Shown: in pieces, positions 49,728 to 58,412 of the stretch
Layout: every line of letters begins with the position of its first letter
Numbering within the stretch: the stretch's first letter is position 1
From: Clostridiales bacterium
GTDB taxonomy: Bacteria > Bacillota > Clostridia > Lachnospirales > Lachnospiraceae
Length of the DNA stretch: 64,000 nucleotides
Assembly (NCBI GenBank): GCA_018374355.1
Contig: JAHAFI010000003.1
Span: 1-64,000, forward strand
Reading direction: 5' to 3'
Program-made: the position numbers and the translations under genes
The notes under the pieces: model-generated
Seen by the model: only the letters and a program-made list of their open reading frames with translations
Databases searched by the model: none
Told to the model about the DNA's origin: nothing

Positions 49728-51722
49728 ATGAGGGTAACGAAGAAAAAGAAAATCAGCAGAAAGCGCTGTCTGCGTACTATGGCGGTTATGATGGCGTCTG
49801 TAACGATTCTGTCAGTCAACGGCGCTCAGACAGCTTATGCAGGACAGAAGGATTCGAAAGCAGAGATTTCGGATGAGAAAACAGAAGAAAAGGTGATTGT
49901 TTATCTGAATGGAAAATCCGGTAAGGATGGGAATTCAGGGGAAAGCAGAAAGGAAGCAGTAAAGACCTTTCAACGGGCGGCCGAGCTGGCAGGAGATTAC
50001 GGAGTGATCCGTATCTGCGGTTTGGTCACAGTAGCAAAAGATGAGACATGGGAGCTTCCCGATGATGTTTCCGTGAGACGGGCGGAGGATTTTGAAGGCC
50101 CGCTGGTTAAAGTAACGGGAAGTCTGGTGCTGGAGAACATCCGCATGTATACGGATGACTTTACCGGAGACGGGGAAGTGGAAGGCGCTGTAGAGAGAGA
50201 GAAGGTTTCCGTTCCGGAAATCATAGTTATGGAAGAACCGATGAAGCTGGGAGAGCTTTCCCTGAAAGAGTGCGAGGGAGATGGTGAATTTGTCTGGGCT
50301 GACGAGACGTTTGTACCGGAAAAATACCAGACGGAATGCAAAGTGATTTTCCGGCCCAATGATACGGAGGCCGTAGATTACAGCGAAGAAAAGGGCTGGG
50401 ATGAAGAAACCGAAACCGTGACCCGGGTGATTACCGTTGAGGTGGCCTCTCTTGCTCCTGAGAAGGAAGAAATAACAGAGCCGGAAGTAACCCCGGAGAC
50501 AACACCAACACCTACACCTGAAGCGACTCCGGAACCAACGCCGGAAGCAACACCAGAGCCGACGCAGGAGCCAACCCCGGAACCGACCCCGGAGATAACA
50601 CCAACCCCGGAAACAACGCCAGTGCCTGTCCCCACACAGGAACCGGCAGAGATACCGGATCAGGCCCCACCTGTCGTACCGGGAACCCCGGAGACAACTC
50701 CAATCCCGGAAGGAACGGAACCAACTCCGGAAGCAACACCTACGCCGGAAGTACCGGAAGTAACACCTTCCCCGGAAGTGCCGGAAACATTACCGGAGGC
50801 AACTCCCGTACCGGAAACCCCGGAAGCAGTACCCACTCCTGAAGTACCGGAGGAAGGGCTGACAGAAGAAGAAAAGGCAGCGGCCTATCAGGTACAAAGC
50901 CTGATCGACAGTCTTTCGGCAGAGATCGGAAGCATGGAAGCCGTACAAGCGGTTGTGAATGTTACAAGACAGTATGAAGGGCTGAGCAGCGAACAAAAGG
51001 AACTTCTGCCGGCAGAAACCCGGGAGAAACTTGCAGCAGTCCAGAGCGCAGCCGCAGTATTCAACAGACAGAGCAACGGTGTGACCATTGAGGGTGATTT
51101 CCCTTGGTACATACAGTTTATTGTGGAATTGAAAAATGAACAGACGGATGCTTCCGTTTTAGAAGCTTATGGGGCAGATACCGTGATTTCTCCTTATGAT
51201 ATGAAGCTGTGGAATCTGATGCACGAGATGGAGTATAAGCTGAACGGCCAGCAGGTAAAGGTTACCATGCCGGCGCCGGATGACCAGCTTTTTACCCAGT
51301 TGATCGTGGTTCATTACCGGGAGGACGGTTCTCTGGAATACATTACCCCGGTAAACAATCAGGATGGAACCATCAGTTTCCTTACCACTTCCTTCAGCCC
51401 GTATAATGTGGCGGGAAGCAAGATCGCAGGAAGCAAACCGATCATTGGCAACACCGATAAGGTATACGGGGAAAGCGGTTCAGGAATTTCTGTGAAGCCG
51501 CCGTCCCAGAAGCCTTCCACAAAGCCGTCCGTCACAAAACCGTCAGGCGGTCAGTCAACCTCCTACAAAAAGCCAGTGGGAACTTCTATCTCCAACTGGG
51601 TTCCGAAAACAGGAGACGGTCAGCAGCCTTGGCTGTATGCAGCTATGGGTGCAGGCGCCTTGGTTATTCTGGCAGGAGCAGGCAGTGTGGTTGTTGTGAA
51701 GAAGAAAAGAAAAAATAGTTAG
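49728..51722 (+). CDS. Sortase-anchored, Pro-rich cell-wall surface protein
   Basis: A 664-aa secreted protein. A basic start and a hydrophobic segment (1-38, cleavage likely after AYA) form the signal peptide. Residues about 60-230 hold a possible surface domain; about 245-385 are a Pro/Thr/Glu-rich repeat stalk (TPEPTPEATPEPT type); about 390-610 include a helical segment and a beta-rich domain. The C-terminus has VPKTG (625-629, an LPXTG variant), a hydrophobic helix and KKKRKNS. The function is not recognised. No sortase gene is in the window. GAGGAG precedes the ATG. Confidence 0.85.
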   Translation: MRVTKKKKISRKRCLRTMAVMMASVTILSVNGAQTAYAGQKDSKAEISDEKTEEKVIVYLNGKSGKDGNSGESRKEAVKTFQRAAELAGDYGVIRICGLVTVAKDETWELPDDVSVRRAEDFEGPLVKVTGSLVLENIRMYTDDFTGDGEVEGAVEREKVSVPEIIVMEEPMKLGELSLKECEGDGEFVWADETFVPEKYQTECKVIFRPNDTEAVDYSEEKGWDEETETVTRVITVEVASLAPEKEEITEPEVTPETTPTPTPEATPEPTPEATPEPTQEPTPEPTPEITPTPETTPVPVPTQEPAEIPDQAPPVVPGTPETTPIPEGTEPTPEATPTPEVPEVTPSPEVPETLPEATPVPETPEAVPTPEVPEEGLTEEEKAAAYQVQSLIDSLSAEIGSMEAVQAVVNVTRQYEGLSSEQKELLPAETREKLAAVQSAAAVFNRQSNGVTIEGDFPWYIQFIVELKNEQTDASVLEAYGADTVISPYDMKLWNLMHEMEYKLNGQQVKVTMPAPDDQLFTQLIVVHYREDGSLEYITPVNNQDGTISFLTTSFSPYNVAGSKIAGSKPIIGNTDKVYGESGSGISVKPPSQKPSTKPSVTKPSGGQSTSYKKPVGTSISNWVPKTGDGQQPWLYAAMGAGALVILAGAGSVVVVKKKRKNS

Positions 51723-51735
51723 TAATACGAAGTAC

Positions 51736-51773
51736 AACCCTCCCATATAGTAAAGTATGGGAGGGTTATTTTT
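51736..51773 (+). terminator. Terminator abutting the next start codon
   Basis: A 12-bp perfect stem (51736-51747 with 51756-51767) is followed by ATTTTT, ending at the base before the ATG of the next gene. Its 3' arm contains GGGAGG, the only RBS for that gene. Confidence 0.8.
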
Positions 51774-52148
51774 ATGGATCGATTCGTCAGACAGTCACCT
51801 AAGATGACGTCCCTGATCAAGGGACTGCTATTTGCCTATCTGATTACCGGTATTTCCCTGCTGATTCTGGCCCTGCTGCTGTATAAAATGCATCTGGATG
51901 AAGGGATGGTTACCATCGGGATTATCGTCATTTACATTATTTCCTGTTTTCTGGGAGGATTTTTTGTGGGAAAGAAGACCGGACAGCAGAAATTTCTGTG
52001 GGGAACCCTTCTGGGGCTGGTCTATTTCCTGCTGCTTACGGCGGTTTCAGCCCTTACAGAGCCGGGACTGGCAGACGGATGGACGGGACTTTTGACCTCT
52101 TTTGTGATGTGTATGGGTGCAGGAATGCTGGGGGGAATGATTTCCTGA
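51774..52148 (+). CDS. Small membrane protein, TIGR04086-like
   Basis: A 124-aa protein with four predicted membrane helices (about 17-37, 43-65, 72-92, 103-122) and short loops. Its size, pattern (ISCFLGGFFVGKKTGQQKFLWG) and place just upstream of the SCIFF peptide gene match TIGR04086-type proteins of Clostridia, often found near scfA and secDF. The only RBS (GGGAGG) lies in the 3' arm of the preceding terminator. Function unknown. Confidence 0.75.
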   Translation: MDRFVRQSPKMTSLIKGLLFAYLITGISLLILALLLYKMHLDEGMVTIGIIVIYIISCFLGGFFVGKKTGQQKFLWGTLLGLVYFLLLTAVSALTEPGLADGWTGLLTSFVMCMGAGMLGGMIS

Positions 52149-52170
52149 GAAAGTGTTGTAAAAAAACACT

Positions 52171-52198
52171 TTCAAAATGAAAAAACCTATGCTATAAT
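52171..52198 (+). promoter_or_regulatory. scfA promoter
   Basis: TTCAAA (52171-52176) and TATAAT (52193-52198) are 16 bp apart, with TG before the -10 (extended). A 9-bp hairpin, GAAAGTGTT/AACACTTTC (52149-52173), overlaps the -35 and could be an operator. Confidence 0.6.
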
Positions 52199-52231
52199 AC
52201 GAACTAGTAATAACATAAGGAGGAAATGGAC

Positions 52232-52375
52232 ATGAAACATATTAAAACTTTAAATACAAAAAGTTTGCAGAACACTGTGAAAAAAGGTGGATGCGGTGAG
52301 TGCCAGACATCCTGCCAGTCTGCTTGCAAGACTTCTTGTACAGTAGGTAACCAGAGCTGCGAAAGCACAAAATAA
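52232..52375 (+). CDS. scfA: SCIFF precursor peptide (six-Cys ranthipeptide)
   Basis: A 47-aa peptide with six cysteines (21, 24, 28, 32, 36, 43) in its C-terminal half and a leader MKHIKTLNTKSLQNTVKKGG. This is the SCIFF family (six cysteines in forty-five residues), the precursor of thioether-crosslinked ranthipeptides found across Clostridia. TAAGGAGG lies before the ATG. It precedes its radical-SAM maturase, with a terminator-like hairpin between, which would favour more peptide than enzyme. Its biological role is still debated, with signalling proposed in some clostridia. Confidence 0.95.
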   Translation: MKHIKTLNTKSLQNTVKKGGCGECQTSCQSACKTSCTVGNQSCESTK

Positions 52376-52403
52376 GCACTTGTGTAAACGATGAAGATTA
52401 CAG

Positions 52404-52435
52404 GCAGCGGTCTCAAAGCCGCTGCTTGCTTTTTG
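52404..52435 (+). terminator. Attenuating hairpin between scfA and scfB
   Basis: GCAGCGG (52404-52410) pairs with CCGCTGC (52419-52425), followed by TTGCTTTTT. It would reduce readthrough into the maturase gene. Confidence 0.7.
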
Positions 52436-52471
52436 CGGTAAAAAAATAAAATACAAAAGGAGAAATCAAAC

Positions 52472-53830
52472 GTGATTCACCAGTATAAAAACACTGGTTA
52501 TGCAATTGTGCTGGATGTGAACAGCGGTTCTGTCCATGTAGTAGACGATATCGTGTACGATGCGATTGCCCTGCTGGACAAAGGCACAGACGGGGAAGAT
52601 GTGGTGGAGCAGTTGAAATCCACCTACCCGGAGGAAGACCTGCGGACAGCATTGGAAGAGATTCAGACTTTGAAAGAAGAGGGAATGCTGTTTACCGAAG
52701 ATATCTATGAAAATGCCATTGAACATTTCAAAGACCGTCCGACGGTTGTGAAAGCCCTGTGCCTTCACATTGCTCATGACTGTAATCTGGCCTGCCGTTA
52801 CTGCTTTGCAGAGGAGGGCGAGTATCATGGAAGAAGGGCGCTGATGTCCTTTGAAGTGGGCAAAAAAGCGCTGGATTTTCTGATTGCAAATTCCGGCAGC
52901 AGAAGAAATCTGGAAGTGGACTTTTTCGGCGGCGAGCCGCTGATGAACTGGCAGGTTGTGAAGGATCTGGTAGCTTACGGAAGAGAGCAGGAAAAGCTTC
53001 ACAACAAAAATTTCCGTTTTACTCTGACCACCAACGGCGTGCTGCTGGATGATGAGATTATGGAATTCTGCAACAAAGAGATGGGAAATGTGGTAATGAG
53101 TATTGACGGAAGAAAAGAAGTTCATGACTTTATGCGTCCGTTCAGAAAAGGAGCAGGAAGCTATGACCTGATCGTTCCCAAATTCCAGAAATGGGCGGAG
53201 AGCAGAAATCAGGACAAGTATTATGCCCGCGGAACCTTTACCCATCACAATCTTGACTTTTCGGAAGATGTACTCCATCTGGCGGATCTGGGCTTTAAAC
53301 AGATTTCCGTGGAGCCTGTGGTTGCTCCGGCAGATGCGGATTATGCACTGCAGCCGGAAGACCTGCCTCAGATTTTCGAAGAATATGATAAGCTGGCAAA
53401 AGAGATGATCAAACGGAAGAAAGAAGGAAACGGTTTCAATTTCTTCCATTTTATGATCGATCTTACCGGCGGTCCCTGTGTATACAAGCGGTTGTCCGGA
53501 TGCGGTTCAGGAACCGAATATCTGGCAGTAACCCCATGGGGAGATCTCTATCCGTGCCACCAGTTTGTGGGAGAAGAGAAATTCCTTCTGGGAAATGTGG
53601 ACGAGGGAATTACCAAACCTTCCATCTGCGGGGAATTTAAGAACTGCAACGTATATGCAAAGGAAGAATGCAGGAAATGTTTCGCAAGATTTTACTGCAG
53701 CGGCGGATGTGCAGCCAACTCCTACAATTTCAAGGGCAGAATTGACGATGTCTATGAGGTTGGGTGTGAACTGCAGCGCAAGCGGGTAGAGTGTGCGATC
53801 ATGATAAAAGCTGCTACGGCAGAAGAATAA
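52472..53830 (+). CDS. scfB: SCIFF radical-SAM maturase (thioether synthase)
   Basis: Radical-SAM/SPASM enzyme that forms sulfur-to-carbon thioether crosslinks in the SCIFF peptide. The 452-aa protein has an N-terminal peptide-recognition (RRE-like) part (1-90), the CX3CX2C motif in HDCNLACRYCFAEEG (C104, C108, C111), and C-terminal SPASM cysteines in the CGSGTEYLAVTPWGDLYPCH region and in ECRKCFARFYCSGGCAANS. The start is GTG 52472 with AAGGAG upstream. secDF follows 13 bp later, the usual Clostridia order. Confidence 0.95.
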   Translation: MIHQYKNTGYAIVLDVNSGSVHVVDDIVYDAIALLDKGTDGEDVVEQLKSTYPEEDLRTALEEIQTLKEEGMLFTEDIYENAIEHFKDRPTVVKALCLHIAHDCNLACRYCFAEEGEYHGRRALMSFEVGKKALDFLIANSGSRRNLEVDFFGGEPLMNWQVVKDLVAYGREQEKLHNKNFRFTLTTNGVLLDDEIMEFCNKEMGNVVMSIDGRKEVHDFMRPFRKGAGSYDLIVPKFQKWAESRNQDKYYARGTFTHHNLDFSEDVLHLADLGFKQISVEPVVAPADADYALQPEDLPQIFEEYDKLAKEMIKRKKEGNGFNFFHFMIDLTGGPCVYKRLSGCGSGTEYLAVTPWGDLYPCHQFVGEEKFLLGNVDEGITKPSICGEFKNCNVYAKEECRKCFARFYCSGGCAANSYNFKGRIDDVYEVGCELQRKRVECAIMIKAATAEE

Positions 53831-53843
53831 GAGGTAAAGAGAA

Positions 53844-55988
53844 ATGAAGAAAAAGCAAGGAATTCTCGTGCTGATTCTCACTGTTTTAGTGAGTGGCTTA
53901 TTGGCCTTCACAACTGCAGTGGGATTCGGCCCAACCGGGACAGGTGCTGCTAAGAACATCAAGACCGGACTGGATCTGGCAGGCGGTGTAAGCATCACCT
54001 ATCAGGCAAATGGCGAAAATCCGTCTCAGGAAGATATGGATGACACAGTGTATAAGCTGCAGAAGCGTGTGCAGGGATACAGTGAAGAGGCTCAGGTTTA
54101 TCAGGAAGGCTCCGACCGTATCAACGTGGAAATCCCGGGAGTAACGGATGCCAACAAGATTCTGGAAGAACTGGGAAAACCGGGTTCTCTGGAATTTCAG
54201 GATGAAAGCGGCGAAGTCGTTCTGGATGGTTCCGACGTCGCTGACGCAAAAGGCGGTATCCAGACTGACGATGTTACAGGACAGAAAGGGTATATCGTCT
54301 CTCTGACACTGACCAAAGAAGGAACTGAAAAATTTGCAGAGGCAACCGAAGCGAATCTGGGCAGCCAGATTTCCATTGTGTACGACGGGGAAACTATCAG
54401 CTCTCCGGTAGTTCAGAATGTGATCAGTGACGGACAGGCACAGATCAGCGGACAGCAGTCCATAGAGGAAGCAAATGAGCTGGCTTCTATCATCCGTATC
54501 GGTTCCCTGAAACTGGAACTTACGGAGCTTCGCTCCAACGTGGTGGGCGCACAGCTTGGTCAGGAAGCGATTACCACCAGCCTGATTGCAGGGGGCATTG
54601 GTCTGGCTTTAGTAGCAGTATTTATGATTATCGTATACGCACTGCCGGGTCTTGTGGCAGCTCTTTCTCTGGCTATTTATACAGGTCTGGAACTGGTGAT
54701 GCTGAATGCCTTTGATCTGACACTGACCCTGCCGGGTATTGCCGGTATCATCCTCTCCATCGGTATGGCTGTGGATGCCAACGTTATCATCTATGCCCGT
54801 ATCAAAGAGGAAATCGCAGCGGGAATCAGCGTGAGAAATGCCATTAAATCCGGTTTCAAGAAAGCAATGTCCGCAATCTTGGACGGAAATATCACAACCC
54901 TGATCGCTGCGGCAGTTCTGGGTGCGATGGGAACAGGAAGCGTGAAAGGCTTTGCTATGACGCTGGCTCTCGGTATCGTTCTTTCCATGTTTACTGCGCT
55001 GGTAATCTCCAGACTGCTGGTAAATGCCTTCTATGCAGTGGGCTTTAAGGATGCCAAATTCTACGGAAGACAGAAGGAAAGAAAAACCATCAATTTTGTG
55101 GGAAAATCAAAAGTATTCTTTATTATTTCCGGTATTATGATTCTGCTTGCTCCGATCGGCATGGGAATTTTCTCTGCGAAAGACGGAAAAGCGCTGAATT
55201 ACAGTCTGGAGTTTGTGGGAGGTACGTCTACAAATGTTACCTTCAATGAAGAAATGACCATTGAGCAGATCGACAAAGAAGTAAAACCGGTTGTACAGGA
55301 AGTAACAGGTGACGCAAATATTCAGGCGGCGAAGGTTGCCGGAGGAAATGCGGCAATCATCAAAACACGTTCCCTGTCTCTGGATGAGAGAGAAGAACTG
55401 AACAGCAAGCTGGTTGAGAATTTCGGAGTGGATGAGAGCAAAATTTCTGCGGAAAGTATTTCCTCCACCGTCAGCTCCGAGATGAGAAGAGATGCTGCAA
55501 TTGCCGTGTCCATCGCTACCGTATTTATGTTGCTGTACATCTGGTTCCGTTTCAAAGATGTACGTTTTGCATCCAGCGCCGTTCTTGCACTGGTTCATGA
55601 CGTACTGGTGGTGCTGGCCTTCTATGCGCTGGCAAGAGTTTCCGTTGGTAATACGTTCATTGCATGTATGCTGACCATCGTTGGTTACTCCATCAATGCG
55701 ACCATCGTAATCTTTGACCGTATCCGGGAAAATATGAGAAGCATGGGTAAAAAACAGGATCTGGCTGAAGTTGTGAATATGAGTATCACCCAGACACTGA
55801 CAAGAAGTATCTACACTTCTTTCACAACATTTATTACCATATTTGTCCTGTTTGTTTTGGGAGTGCCGGCTATCCGTGAATTTGCACTGCCGATTATGGT
55901 AGGAATTATCTGCGGAGCATATTCTTCCGTATGCATTACCGGACCACTGTGGTATACACTGCGGATGAAATTTAAAAAAGCTGAATAA
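53844..55988 (+). CDS. secDF: Fused protein translocase subunit SecDF
   Basis: RND-type proton-driven membrane protein that assists Sec export at its late stage. The 714-aa chain joins SecD (1-410) and SecF (411-714), each with six helices and a large extracellular domain. SecD blocks: TGLDLAGGVSITYQ and GIAGIILSIGMAVDANVIIY. SecF blocks: LEFVGGTSTNVTF and VGYSINATIVIFDRIREN. AAGAGG lies about 9 nt before the ATG. yajC is not next to it. It closes the scfA-scfB-secDF set. Confidence 0.95.
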   Translation: MKKKQGILVLILTVLVSGLLAFTTAVGFGPTGTGAAKNIKTGLDLAGGVSITYQANGENPSQEDMDDTVYKLQKRVQGYSEEAQVYQEGSDRINVEIPGVTDANKILEELGKPGSLEFQDESGEVVLDGSDVADAKGGIQTDDVTGQKGYIVSLTLTKEGTEKFAEATEANLGSQISIVYDGETISSPVVQNVISDGQAQISGQQSIEEANELASIIRIGSLKLELTELRSNVVGAQLGQEAITTSLIAGGIGLALVAVFMIIVYALPGLVAALSLAIYTGLELVMLNAFDLTLTLPGIAGIILSIGMAVDANVIIYARIKEEIAAGISVRNAIKSGFKKAMSAILDGNITTLIAAAVLGAMGTGSVKGFAMTLALGIVLSMFTALVISRLLVNAFYAVGFKDAKFYGRQKERKTINFVGKSKVFFIISGIMILLAPIGMGIFSAKDGKALNYSLEFVGGTSTNVTFNEEMTIEQIDKEVKPVVQEVTGDANIQAAKVAGGNAAIIKTRSLSLDEREELNSKLVENFGVDESKISAESISSTVSSEMRRDAAIAVSIATVFMLLYIWFRFKDVRFASSAVLALVHDVLVVLAFYALARVSVGNTFIACMLTIVGYSINATIVIFDRIRENMRSMGKKQDLAEVVNMSITQTLTRSIYTSFTTFITIFVLFVLGVPAIREFALPIMVGIICGAYSSVCITGPLWYTLRMKFKKAE

Positions 55989-55995
55989 ATGAAGG

Positions 55996-56045
55996 AAAAA
56001 GATCGTAGTAAGATATGCAGAGCATATTTTGCTGCGGTCTTTTTT
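55996..56045 (+). terminator. Terminator of the scfB-secDF transcript
   Basis: An AAAAAGATCG.AG.AA arm pairs with TT.CT.CGGTCTTTTT across a loop of about 17 nt, ending in a T run. Confidence 0.75.
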
Positions 56046-56147
56046 GAATCTGAAGAAAAAAAACATCTTGACCCCGGTGGACAGCACAGAGAGATGGTAA
56101 GAAAATATTAAGAAGTGTTAAAGAAACGTTACATTCTGTCGGATTGG

Positions 56148-56176
56148 TTGACAAAAAATGCGACAATTTCTATAAT
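56148..56176 (+). promoter_or_regulatory. Promoter of the zinc-ribbon membrane protein cluster
   Basis: TTGACA (56148-56153) and TATAAT (56171-56176) are exactly 17 bp apart, a full-consensus sigma-A promoter, 44 bp before the first gene. Confidence 0.85.
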
Positions 56177-56220
56177 AAAAACAGTTTATAAAAATTTAAG
56201 AAATAGAGGGGAGGAAAGAC

Positions 56221-57273
56221 ATGTATTGTCAGGTATGTGGAAAAATGATTTCGGATACGGCAGCGTTCTGCCGGTTCTGTGGGAACAAGGTAGCAAGGTC
56301 TCAAGGCCGGGCACAGAGTTCTTCCGCGGACATGCAAAACCAGAATGCACCGATGGGGAATCAGAGAGCAGCGAATACATATGAACCTCAGGGTCAGCCG
56401 TATAACTCGAATAGCGGAATACGGAGCGGTCAGCCATATAATCCGAATGATGGAATACGAAGCGGTCAGCCATATAATCCGAACAATGGAATACGAAGCG
56501 GTCAGCCATATAATCCGAATATCGGAATACAAAGCGGTCAGCCATATAATCCGAATACCGGAATGCAAAGGGGTCAGCCGCATAATCCGAACACTGGAAT
56601 GCAAAGCGGCCAGCCCTACAGCCAGAATGCAGGAATGTATGGAGGCCAGCCGTACAATCAAAATACCTTGGGAAATGGCAGTCAGCCTTACGGCTCAAAT
56701 CAGGGAATGTACAGCTACCGCCCGCCGGTACAGCCCCCGCTTTACGGAGCGGCACAGATGGCAGGCGGCGCGGTAAGAGGGGGAGCCAAAGCAGCAGGAG
56801 AAGCCGCAAAAATAAAAGTATTGGCTCTCATTGCAGCAGTGCTGGTAGCCCTTGCAGTGATGGTTTATTTCCTGTTTTTCAAGGCAGGAACCCCTGAGGA
56901 TACCATTGCTAAAATGGAGGATGCGCTGAACCATCTGGATCAGGAAGCCCTTTTGGAGTGCTTTGACGGTCAGACCCAGCAGCTATATTCAGGCGCATTA
57001 GGACTGTCGGAAGAACTTTCCGGCCTTCCGCTGGGAGATTTTTCGGATTTTGCTGCAGGTCTCGGAGGATTTATGGCAGGAGCCGGACTGACACCGGAAT
57101 ATACGCTGAGCATTGTAGAGGTGGAATACTCGGATTCGGAGAACTGTATGGTGACGGTGGACATGTCTGTCGATTTTCAGGGGGAAACAGAAAGTGAGAC
57201 GCAGATGTTTCCGATGACAAAAGATGGAAGAGACTGGGTCATCAGTGCGGCAGCCATGCAGGATATGTTTTAA
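56221..57273 (+). CDS. Zinc-ribbon membrane protein with 12-aa repeats
   Basis: A 350-aa protein. A cytoplasmic zinc ribbon (C3, C6, C17, C20) is followed by a Gln/Asn/Pro/Gly-rich linker with seven 12-aa repeats (residues 66-149, GxxSGQPYNPN type), one membrane helix (about 198-220), and an extracytoplasmic domain (about 225-350) starting PEDTIAKMEDALNHLDQEAL, an NTF2-like pattern. Zinc-ribbon plus single helix plus external domain recalls TcaA/YvbJ-like Firmicutes proteins. GAGGGGAGG precedes the ATG. It is the first of four related genes in a row. Function unknown. Confidence 0.8.
   Translation: MYCQVCGKMISDTAAFCRFCGNKVARSQGRAQSSSADMQNQNAPMGNQRAANTYEPQGQPYNSNSGIRSGQPYNPNDGIRSGQPYNPNNGIRSGQPYNPNIGIQSGQPYNPNTGMQRGQPHNPNTGMQSGQPYSQNAGMYGGQPYNQNTLGNGSQPYGSNQGMYSYRPPVQPPLYGAAQMAGGAVRGGAKAAGEAAKIKVLALIAAVLVALAVMVYFLFFKAGTPEDTIAKMEDALNHLDQEALLECFDGQTQQLYSGALGLSEELSGLPLGDFSDFAAGLGGFMAGAGLTPEYTLSIVEVEYSDSENCMVTVDMSVDFQGETESETQMFPMTKDGRDWVISAAAMQDMF
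56416..56667 (+). repeat. 36-bp coding minisatellite, seven units
   Basis: Seven in-frame 36-bp units encode the 12-aa repeat of the first zinc-ribbon protein. The first four units differ at only a few bases and later ones diverge, suggesting recent expansion at one end. Confidence 0.85.
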
Positions 57274-57357
57274 TATCCGATACAGACAATCTGTTTGGTA
57301 CAGGGGGACAGAGAAGTTCCTTTGACTGAAATAAAATGAATTAAGAGGAGGCAAATC

Positions 57358-58386
57358 ATGGCAAAATTTTGTACAAAATGTGGAAAAAGACTGGAAGAAG
57401 GCGAAATCTGTACCTGTGAGCAGGCTCAGACAACACAACAGGGAGCTTCACAGGGTCAGTCCTATGAAAACCAGAATTATCAGCAGGGTCAGCCCTACGG
57501 AAACCAGAACTACCAGCAGGGTCAGCCCTACGGAGATCAGAATTACCAGCAGGGTCAGCCCTACGGAAACCAGAACTACCAGCAGGGTCAGCCCTATGGA
57601 AACCAGAATTACCAGCAGGGTCAGCCCTATGAAAACCAGAATTACCAGCAGGGTCAGCCCTACGGAAACCAGAACTATCAGCAGGGTCAGCCTTACGGCA
57701 ATCCATATAACCAGCAGGGAATGACAAAAGAGGCAGAGTGGTTCAACCAGAAAAAGGATGCGCTGGTAGCAGGAACAAAAAATATGTTTGGAGAAATTCT
57801 GCCGATTCTGAAGGCTCCGGTCAGCAGAGTGCGCCAGATTGCGGAGAGCAACAGCCCGGCAGTGGGAATTGAATTTATTGTGACAAAAGGAGTCATCTGT
57901 CTTTTGCTTCTGCTGATTATTATTCTGAGGCTGAAAGGCATGATGGGAATGGCAGCGGAGTATGTGAAGATTCCATATTTTAAACTGATTTTCTTTACAT
58001 TGGTGATGTCAGTGGGCGCAGATTTCCTTCAGGCGCTGCTTTTAAAAGCATTTACGGCGCTGTTTAACGGAAATACGAACTTTAACGCAATGCTCAGTGT
58101 TGTAGGCGCAAGAACACTGTATGATAGTCTGATGATCCTTGTGACAGGTATTCTGGTACTGATCTATCCGACACTGGGACTGGGATTTTTCGGATTTGCC
58201 TCTTTGATTCTGCCTTACATTGAGTTTGGCGGCTATCAGGCGGCAGTACAGTGCGATGAAAATAAGAAACCTTATGCATTTTTTGTGGTAAAGGTCTGTA
58301 TGACGATCATACTTACCATTCTTACCGTTACCATGATGGGAGGAATTATCACATCACTTGCAGGAGGCATGTCAAGTCTTTTCTAG
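57358..58386 (+). CDS. Cys-motif multipass membrane protein with 11-aa repeats
   Basis: A 342-aa protein. The N-terminus FCTKCGKRLEEGEICTCE carries four cysteines (C5, C8, C18, C20), a zinc-ribbon-like motif with the last pair closer than usual. Eight 11-aa repeats (33-120, GQPYGNQNYQQ type) follow, then a polar segment and about five membrane helices (about 175-340) resembling a Yip1-like layout. AAGAGGAGG precedes the ATG. It follows the first gene by 84 bp. Function unknown. Confidence 0.8.
   Translation: MAKFCTKCGKRLEEGEICTCEQAQTTQQGASQGQSYENQNYQQGQPYGNQNYQQGQPYGDQNYQQGQPYGNQNYQQGQPYGNQNYQQGQPYENQNYQQGQPYGNQNYQQGQPYGNPYNQQGMTKEAEWFNQKKDALVAGTKNMFGEILPILKAPVSRVRQIAESNSPAVGIEFIVTKGVICLLLLLIIILRLKGMMGMAAEYVKIPYFKLIFFTLVMSVGADFLQALLLKAFTALFNGNTNFNAMLSVVGARTLYDSLMILVTGILVLIYPTLGLGFFGFASLILPYIEFGGYQAAVQCDENKKPYAFFVVKVCMTIILTILTVTMMGGIITSLAGGMSSLF
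57454..57717 (+). repeat. 33-bp coding minisatellite, eight units
   Basis: Eight in-frame 33-bp units encode the 11-aa repeat. Units differ mainly at synonymous sites, so both the amino acids and the DNA are highly repetitive. Confidence 0.85.
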
Positions 58387-58412
58387 GCTTTGAGATGGAA
58401 AGGAAATAAGAT

